This document shows, in pieces, positions 57,401 to 64,000 of a stretch of 64,000 nt of DNA. Numbering within the stretch: the first letter of the stretch is position 1; the number at the start of each line of letters is the position of its first letter. Under the pieces are notes generated by a model. The model did not search any database. It was not told the origin of the DNA and saw only the letters and a program-made list of their open reading frames with translations. A program made the position numbers and the translations under genes. Source of the DNA: Leucocoprinus leucothites (taxonomy: Eukaryota; Basidiomycota; Agaricomycetes; Agaricales; Agaricaceae); assembly GCA_013368445.1 (NCBI GenBank), contig JAACJO010000014.1, positions 887,347 to 951,346 on the forward strand. The letters are read 5' to 3'.

Positions 57401-60001
57401 TCATCGTCTCTCCAAGTGCCAACCCAGTCGCAGCACCCTCTCCTGCCCTCTCAAGATCCGTAAAGCCCAAGCTCGCATCCAAGTCCAACGTAGCAGCTTG
57501 TTGTGCGTATAGTGGGAATTCCATATCGCGGACTTTACGGTCGAGATCGAGGATGATGCTATATTTGGGTGCGCGAGACGTCAGGGTGCCTTGTACGACT
57601 GCCGAGACGCATTCGGCGCCGAAGCGAGCTTTCCAGTATGGGACTGTGTTAAGGGATATGAGTTTGGCGGGCACGGGGGAGGAGAGGGAGGGGGGAACGT
57701 ACAGCTAGGTTGGATACTCCCATCTTCACCTATTGTTGAATCTGGATCCTGGGGTAACTCACAGTCCACGAATGGGAGAGAGAACGTTGCTAGTCTTCCT
57801 GTAGCTAAACTCTACAACATCGACAACGTTAGCATATATGCATATAAGGACGCAGAGAAGGGACATACCTGCCAACAGTCTGTAATAAACAGCTCCCAGA
57901 ATAACGCTCTTCGTTTCTGCACTTCTGCAGGCGAAAGCTTCCACCTCGCACAATCACGATCTAATACACGCCGTCAGTCCACATTCATCACCAAAACCAC
58001 CACAAGGACAGACTCACGCAACCCAATCTAAATATCCAACACGAAAAAAAATCAGTACACAGGCCAATCCACCAACAATCAGCAGCTAATCAACTCACAC
58101 TCTGCGCCAACTTCACAGCGACACCCCAAACACCCCATGTCCTCTCTACACTCCCATCTCTCGAACAAATACCCTCATAAATCGCAATCAACGACAACGT
58201 CTGCACAGTAGACACACTCGGTGCCCTCTCCAACACCGGTTCCAGCACCAACGCCGCCTTTGTCAACTGGAAAAACTCTTCAGAAACAGTATTCTCCGGT
58301 GCAGGAGGTAAATTGATATCTGTTAATGCACCGAAACAGAATATCATAAATAGAAGAGCGAGGTCGTGCGCTGTTCGCGTTTGATGTTTGGTTGATGAGG
58401 GCTGTTGAGAGGAGGCAGAAGAGGAAGGGCCGATGGGATGGGTTGCTGTGGACGAGGATGAGGAGGCACTTGAGTATGACCCCGGTGATGCTGCATTCGC
58501 AACCTGGCCATCCATTTGTCCCTGTCCCTGTCCTTGATGCATAGAGTCAACAGGGCTAACAGGCGTCAGAGGCACCTGTCCCTGCCCACTCGGCGGAGAC
58601 CCAACATTTGTGGTTCCACCACCAGCTCCAGCCGCCAATCCCCTCGCTTCGAAATACCACATCGGCAACATCTCCTCAACAATTTGCCTCTTGGTGACAG
58701 CACCGAAAAACCACGGCGCTTGTTCCAGATATAATTGACTTAACCTCCAGGCTTCTTCCCATTTGGGTAAGAAATTCACTAGGAGGTAGTCCATGTCGAC
58801 GGCAGTGGAATTTTGTTGGAAAGTGTTTGTACTGAGAGGGAAAGACGCGTTGAGGGATGCTATCGCTGAACGTGGAGAACCCGCTGGTGCATGATTGTTG
58901 CTGGGTGCGTTTTGCGAAGAGGAATTGGCGACGTGAGGTGGAGAAGTCGTTATGCCATATGACGTGTATTCATTTACAGAAGAGGGAGGGGAGTCATCTG
59001 GGCGTTCGCCCTGAACATTGTAGGCGTCAGTATCATTGGAAGGTGTATGTAGACTTGCGAAGAGCACTCACAATTAATAAACTCTGTAAAGGAGATAATT
59101 ATATCAATAAACTCATCCTCACGGCAAGACCATGCTCAGCAAAGAAAGCTTAGACTTACCTCAGATCCAGCACTCCTGCCATAGAAAGTCGCGGCACCAT
59201 CATCTCGAATAGCTAAGGTCCCAAACGCATCAATCACGCTCTCCCCCTCGTCTTCATCCCCTTCTGTTCTCCCACCGCCCTCCAACTTGATGCCGTTGAC
59301 GCCACCTGATTTCATAACTTCGCCGTTAATAGCGGCATGTAGGTCAAGAGAAGACTTGATTTTCATCAGCTCGCGAGAGAGCAGGGGGTGCGGCTCGGAA
59401 GAGAGGGTGGATTGGAGGATTGTGAGAGCGTCTTCAAGTTGACGGATTCGGTCAGACATTTGGGCGATTTTCTGGTGCAGTTTCTCAGTGTCTGCTAGCA
59501 CGAATCTGTGTTCAGGTGACAGAGGGTGAGTACATGGTGGGAAACGAGGGAAGAAAGAGAGAAACGAACCTCGTCCCCTGGCCAGTAATCAAGCTCCCAT
59601 TCGGACAAATAGCAGAACATCCCCTTCGTTTACAGCTGTCGACGTGCAAGAGATTAATGAAAAACTCAGATCCCGAGCAGCCGAACAAGAGATAGGATAT
59701 GTCACCCACCTCGCACAGGGCACTGTCTTATCACACTTCAACTTCAATCTACACTCCAACGTATGAGCATAAACGATCGACAGGACCCATGAAAATTAAA
59801 AAGGGCTCACCGTCTACACTCCGCACACGAAAGCGCGCCTGTCGAGCACAAGTGACACCGAAAATACCAAATGGCGACAATCAGTTTCTTTCGGATCCCG
59901 ACGAGGAGCTCAAGGCACATACCCCTAGCGCGCTTGGCCTCCTTGTCCAAAGCTTTGAGTTGTGGATTATGGTCTTTCCTCGACGACCCAGTGGGCGGCA
60001 T
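54491..60001 (-). CDS. Zn2Cys6 fungal transcription factor with Gln-rich C-terminus
   Basis: The start ATG is at 60001 (MPPTGSSRKDHNPQ). Small exons assemble the zinc cluster LSCAECRRLKLKCDKTVPCA then SCKRRGCSAICPNG, spaced C-X2-C-X6-C-X5-C-X2-C-X8-C, the usual basidiomycete pattern. A heptad-like helix follows (TEKLHQKIAQMSDRIRQLED), suited to dimerisation. The central region has features of the fungal-specific transcription-factor domain: DYLLVNFLPKWEEAWRLSQL, HDLALLFMIFCFGALTDINL, LSLIAIYEGICSRDG, RRALFWELFITDCWQSLATG and LSLPFVDCELPQD. A final large exon (54491 to about 55955) encodes a very Gln/Pro-rich tail of about 480 residues, with a coiled Glu/Arg/Met stretch in the middle, ending ANGSWR. 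It should bind CGG-type sites and activate transcription through the Gln-rich tail; targets are unknown. No linked metabolic cluster is visible. Confidence 0.83.
54960..55000. repeat. CTG/CAG trinucleotide repeat in transcription-factor coding region
   Basis: About eight uninterrupted CTG units (plus strand) encode a glutamine run in the minus-strand protein. Several shorter tgctgctg tracts surround it between 54600 and 55740. Confidence 0.8.
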
Positions 60002-60564
60002 GGTTGAAATTCGAGTTGGTGTTTGTTTTTCACGGTGACTGAGTATGGGAAGGGGAAAGAGGCATTTGAAGGGGGGGGAACGACGGGGATAGTGTGTAGT
60101 GGGGAAAGTGTGAGAGGGTCCGATTGGGGGTAAGTGGTACATATATAACGTCAACACGTGCCCCCGCGAGTATACACACTGCGTCCTTGACGACTACCCC
60201 CTCCGTATTTCCACTTTCAGCAGCTCTGATTCTAGTTATTATTACTGTTGACGAAAAGGAAAAAATTCCGATCCAAAGCTCCATATCAGACTGACCAAAT
60301 AAGAAGATTGACGCCTGGAACGAACATGAAAAACGCGTCAGTGGTAACATCATTCGTTCGGCCTTTTGTCGGCAATCCCCTCCCCACACACACACACACA
60401 GATCTAGCTTGGCCATCCAATCGTTGGGTGCTGTTCGCACTCACGATCCTTTCCTCTCGATCTCTCCCCGCAGCCTTGCGTTTTAAGAGTGTGGTACCAC
60501 GCAGCGTAAGGGGCGTGGGACGAAACTGCTCTCTCTGACTTGTCTGAATGCGCATCTCGGCAAC

Positions 60565-60941
60565 ATGTCCCATGACAGTAACCCACCCGACCAGGTATCC
60601 TCGACACCAATTCCAAAGACCCTACATGCATACGTGAAGCGAGTCCCACCCAACGCCCACCCAAGACCCCGATCGGAGATTAACTTTTTTCTGAACACTG
60701 ATCCAGTTGATGAACAAGGGTCCTCCTTGAACTGGATGTCATTCGGAAACGCAAAAGTCGTCTCGACAACGAACAAATGTGCAAGGAATCACAGCTGACG
60801 TTCGCTGAGCGCTCGGGGGGATCCACATCTTCAAACGCGCCTAATCAGCATGGCGTAGCCGAGAACCGTCACTCGATTCGCCGAACCATCGTAAAGTTTA
60901 TATCTGTATCGGGTTTAGTTCAGGCCAAGACCGGTAGGTAG
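60565..60941 (+). CDS. Possible small hypothetical gene
   Basis: A frame from the ATG at 60565 (MSHDSNPPDQVSSTP) runs to GSSLNWMSFG. A second frame starting at about 60745 continues as KRKSRLDNEQMCKESQLTFA and ends at TAG 60939-60941. Joining them would need one extra base near 60743 or an unseen intron. The composition is protein-like (charged, hydrophilic), but no family is recognised. Confidence 0.25.
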
Positions 60942-61234
60942 TGCACTTGCTGTACATAATTAGTACGGGTTCTCACTGTCCGAAGATAGTGGCACCAAGA
61001 CCATATGACATGTTGGTGGGTGTATGATTAAGTAGTATCAAACTCATCAAAGGTTGTAGCATTCACGACTTGCGATCTCTCCATAATTCCATTCCCTTTC
61101 ACTTCCACGTCATCGTCTCAGGTGGTCCAAAATGATAAAAGATAGGAATTCAGTGCACTGTTGATCCTTCGGGCAGGGGCCGAAAGCACCGGTATATATA
61201 TCTAGGTTCTTTCCGAACACTTGAAGCCACGGTC

Positions 61235-61489
61235 ATGATCGATGATCGGCGGCGCGGGTGTGACTTAATCCAGCTATACCCGTTGAAGCGGTCCTACTTT
61301 TCAAGATCGAGCCGCCAAATGCTCGAACAACTACTACAAACTCCGGGCTTATATTACCTTTGCACTCTTGCCACCGTCCTCCTGGCTCTTATTCAAATGT
61401 CCTTCAAGCATGGAATCACCTCTCCCCATCGAGCGTTCATTAAACCCCAAGCATTAACCCTCGAACATCGGGCAGCCCCAACACAATGA
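61235..61489 (+). CDS. Possible small membrane-anchored protein
   Basis: An 84-codon frame with one hydrophobic segment (LYYLCTLATVLLALIQM). A TATA-like ggtatatatatctagg lies about 40 bases before the ATG. No homology is recognised, so it may be chance. Confidence 0.2.
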   Translation: MIDDRRRGCDLIQLYPLKRSYFSRSSRQMLEQLLQTPGLYYLCTLATVLLALIQMSFKHGITSPHRAFIKPQALTLEHRAAPTQ

Positions 61490-61964
61490 TTACTCGCTGC
61501 AACATCCAACTAGACCACTTGCACCAGCACTAGCGCTATTTGTGATGGCACCAATAATCAGATCATTACTTGGCTCTCTGTACCCATTCGAGACGAGGCT
61601 GACTTGAAACTAATATATTGAAAACCAAATTAATCACGGACCATGCATGTCACCATAAGCCAAGCTGCGAAAATTACTATCTGATTCTATGCCCTTCGTA
61701 CTTTATCCCATTAATACATCTCGTTCCAATGGAAGGTCCAAGCGTCAGCGGCAAGAGTCCGAGGACAACAACGACCTCCAGCTTACCACAAATCCAATCC
61801 CCTGATTCACGCGCGACATCCTCTATGTATCATATCAGGTTCAATGCGCTCCCAAAATATGTATAGTACACAAAAAATGTCGACGAAAGCGAATTATCCA
61901 CAACAGGTCTACTAAACAAGGTGAAAACATTAAAGTATAAGCAACCAGTTCAATCCAAAAACAA

Positions 61965-63179
61965 TTAATCGCTCTTGACGCGGTCAGAACCCCTCGCAGC
62001 AGCAGCGCTAGCCGAACTCCATCCCCCAAACCATCCACCACCAGCTGCAGCCCCAGTCGCACCGGTAGCATCATGGTGATCAGCATCATCAGCAACATCG
62101 TAACCCTCATCATCACTCGGCGCCTCAACCTCTTCAAACCTCCCGCTTCCACCACTTGCCGATCTACTCCTCACATGATCTTTCCTTCTCATAGTATGCA
62201 CAATCGAGTCCGACGAAGCCCTTGAAGTCGTCGCCGACCCTGTCGGTAACCCTTCAATGATACTAACAGGCACCTCGTCTAGGCCGTTATTATCAATTTC
62301 GCGTAGTTCGGCGTAGAGTTGACGTTTACGTTCTTCTGCTGTTGTACTTCCGGAACCTTTGCGCATTTGGGCAGAGTGGATACGAGAGGAAGGTGGAGTA
62401 GTCAGTGCACTGACTCCAGGGCGCCTAGTACCGGCGCCTGATGATTGCGACTGCGCTTGCGCACGCGCAGCACCAGCGAGTGCCATTCCACTCGCAAGAA
62501 TACTCGGTCCATAACTCCCCATAAGCTCGATGCAAGCTGCATCGCTCCCCCCATAGGGTTACCCAAACTCGGCGGCTGAGCTGAATCAACCCTCTCCTCT
62601 TCCTCCAACTCCCTCCCTGCTGCACTAGTAGCATAGGATGAAGGTGCTTGACCCATAGCAATCGCAGCCTGATCCCACAACATTCTCGCGCGGTGTTGTA
62701 GGAATGCGTAGAGTTTGGATTTCAGTCGTGCAAGGGTACTATCGATTTGAGTTTCATGAGTTCGGAAGAAGGGTTGTAGATGGGTTTTGTAGAGGTAGGA
62801 GGAGCCTTTGAATTGTGGGAGGGCGATGTAGAGGAGGAAAAGGGTTTTGAGAGTATAGTAGAATGGTATCCTGTAGATGCATAATGCGTTGGTACATTGG
62901 ACAATTAGAAAGGAGATACAACAGACCATGAGATGACCCATTCTGCGACATATTCAATGCCGACGACAAAGCCGAGGACAGACCAATACATCAACCACCT
63001 CTCCAGCTCCTCTTCAGAAGCCGGACGTTGACTCAAAGTCTTATATGATGCATAACCAGGATACAAAAACGCGACCAGCGAGCTAGAACGCAGTGTCACC
63101 GTTCAGCGCAGATTCCTTACCGCATAAAGGTGCCAAGGTGGACTCACCTGATCACTCGAGAAGTGAAAAAGAACAACAT
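61965..63179 (-). CDS. REEP/Yop1 (TB2/DP1/HVA22) family ER membrane-shaping protein (one frame break)
   Basis: Start at 63179 (MLFFFTSRVI). Exons then give SLVAFLYPGYASYKTL, ERWLMYWSVLGFVVGIEYVA, and WIPFYYTLKTLFLLYIALPQ with FKGSSYLYKTHLQPFFRTHE. This is the TB2/DP1/HVA22 domain: hairpin membrane segments followed by an amphipathic helix that curves tubular ER. The long hydrophilic tail is REEP1-4-like rather than the short yeast Yop1. The tail runs LASSLWG and then continues as SYGPSILASGMALAGAARAQ in another frame at about 62517-62520, as if a GGGG run should be GGGGG. It ends RGSDRVKSD at 61965. Introns are canonical, for example one ending CTACAG before the IPFYYT exon. The conserved core lies before the break, so even the printed sequence encodes an intact membrane domain. 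Confidence 0.8.
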
Positions 63180-63563
63180 CACCAAGTTTTCGGGAGAGAA
63201 AATCCCAAGAAATCAAGCAATTCGGTATTGAAAGTATGAGTAGTCAGTAGTCAGTCTGAAAGGGTCCGTGTGAAGCAAGCTGGTCGCAGTCCTACAGCAT
63301 GGCAGAAACCAAAAAGGAGTTTGCCGAGCGAAACAAGTTATGTAGCTGATGACGTAATCAAAGCATGCCCCTGTCGTAAACCAAACCCAGTTGCCCAATT
63401 CGAACCGAATGCGGCGACAGTATTCGTCTGGACCCTAGGCTCGTGCTTTGCAACAGAATTGCTACAGCGGACACTACAACACGCTCAAATACGTCAGATA
63501 TAAACAGGGCCCAATAATCGTTGAAAACAAATGCCAGGAAGACGAGGTAGATCGAGATTGACC
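63180..63563. promoter_or_regulatory. Shared divergent promoter region of the REEP and BAH-like genes
   Basis: About 380 bases between divergent start codons. Two overlapping short frames are present, but no element was identified beyond the arrangement itself. Confidence 0.4.
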
Positions 63564-64000
63564 ATGCCTCGCAAGGCCTCGAGTCGGCGGGCTGCTGGCA
63601 CTTCAAAACGCAATGCAGATGGAGTTTCGGATGATCATTGGATGAAGACGAGTCTACCGTGCCCGACGAGGCCAAATGGAAGACTATGACCCGTATGGTC
63701 TTTTTGCCAGTATGATGTTCACATTCTTCATGTTAGAATCAATACTGACTTATTGGTATCAGTTAGTGATAAAGACGGTGTAAAGTATCGATTCAAACGC
63801 GGTGACATGTACGCCCAATCTTGCGCACACATGTTGCGTGATTCTGACACCCGATGTGTTGTAGCGCGACGATACTTCCAACAAAAAGACCCAAACGAGC
63901 AGATTGAACCACACGAATATTGGGTCGGAAAGATTCTCGAAATTCGTGCAGATGCTGGGAGTCAAGATTCTACTATCGTACGTCTTCTAAAGTCCCTAAC
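63564..64000 (+). CDS. Probable BAH-domain chromatin protein, 5' part (runs off right edge)
   Basis: The ATG at 63564 gives a basic start MPRKASSRRAAGTSKRNADG. After VSDDH the sense continues as DEDESTVPDEAKWKTMT in another frame (one base apparently missing near 63640; the second frame has a stop just upstream and no ATG). An intron at 63693-63762 (GTATGG...TATCAG) joins it to LSDKDGVKYRFKRGDMYAQS, and further on PHEYWVGKILEIRA. The pattern of a strand-rich segment, acidic stretch and YWVGKILEIRA resembles the BAH domain found in many Agaricomycete proteins. BAH domains bind nucleosomes or chromatin proteins. The rest, including any PHD finger, lies beyond the window. Confidence 0.55.

Larger units (their letters stand above)
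60002..61964. other. Intergenic around two weak gene candidates
   Basis: Contains the promoter of the transcription factor, a (CA)8 tract at 60385-60400 and the candidates at 60565-60941 and 61235-61489. No other structure recognised. Confidence 0.4.

Noticed and set aside
1..64000. A biosynthetic gene cluster or a complete transposable element
   Set aside because: No polyketide synthase, peptide synthetase, terpene cyclase, P450, transposase, integrase or reverse transcriptase motif was found in any frame examined; no CRISPR-like array is present.

Overview
The window is nuclear DNA of a filamentous basidiomycete, most likely an Agaricomycete. The evidence is gene-dense DNA with many 45-75 base GT-AG introns, a Zn2Cys6 regulator of the basidiomycete pattern, large lineage-type paralog families (CorA-like, NACHT, tyrosine-kinase-like kinases) and small secreted proteins. 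No rRNA, convincing tRNA, CRISPR array or complete transposon was seen.

Layout. At the left edge (1-2556, minus) is the N-terminal half of a gene resembling the histone H3K4 methyltransferase Set1, followed by a small secreted, probably GPI-anchored protein (2799-3512) and a secreted GH127/DUF1680 glycosidase (4981-8229). From 8.4 to 27.6 kb there is an array of five minus-strand CorA-like membrane protein genes (copies A-E), each ending in a two-helix GMN module. A NACHT-type NTPase gene (19432-21240) lies between copies C and D. Copy A and the 3' end of the GH127 gene were tandemly duplicated as a block of about 3.9 kb, giving copy B and a GH127 remnant.

From 28.6 to 45.4 kb lie three paralogs of an ArsB/NhaD-like permease (one plus, two minus) and two tandem genes that each encode a tyrosine-kinase-like protein kinase followed by three SH3-like domains. 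ArsB-like copy 2 and a 5'-truncated F-box/WD40 pseudogene form the left copy of a second tandem duplication of about 4 kb; ArsB-like copy 3 and the intact F-box/WD40 gene (46617-49881) carry the right copy. An upstream block of the permease genes occurs three times, in both orientations.

The right part (46.6-64 kb) looks like conserved core genome: the F-box/WD40 gene, a fungal hypothetical protein, a Zn2Cys6 transcription factor with glutamine-rich tail, a REEP/Yop1-type ER-shaping protein, and the start of a probable BAH-domain protein cut by the right edge.

Caveat. In six genes (secreted protein, GH127, CorA copy C, NACHT, REEP, BAH) the reading frame breaks once or more at a point where the protein homology simply continues in another frame; five of the six look like one missing base. 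This suggests either sequence errors or recent decay. All exon boundaries were inferred by eye from splice signals and frame; no search or alignment was run.
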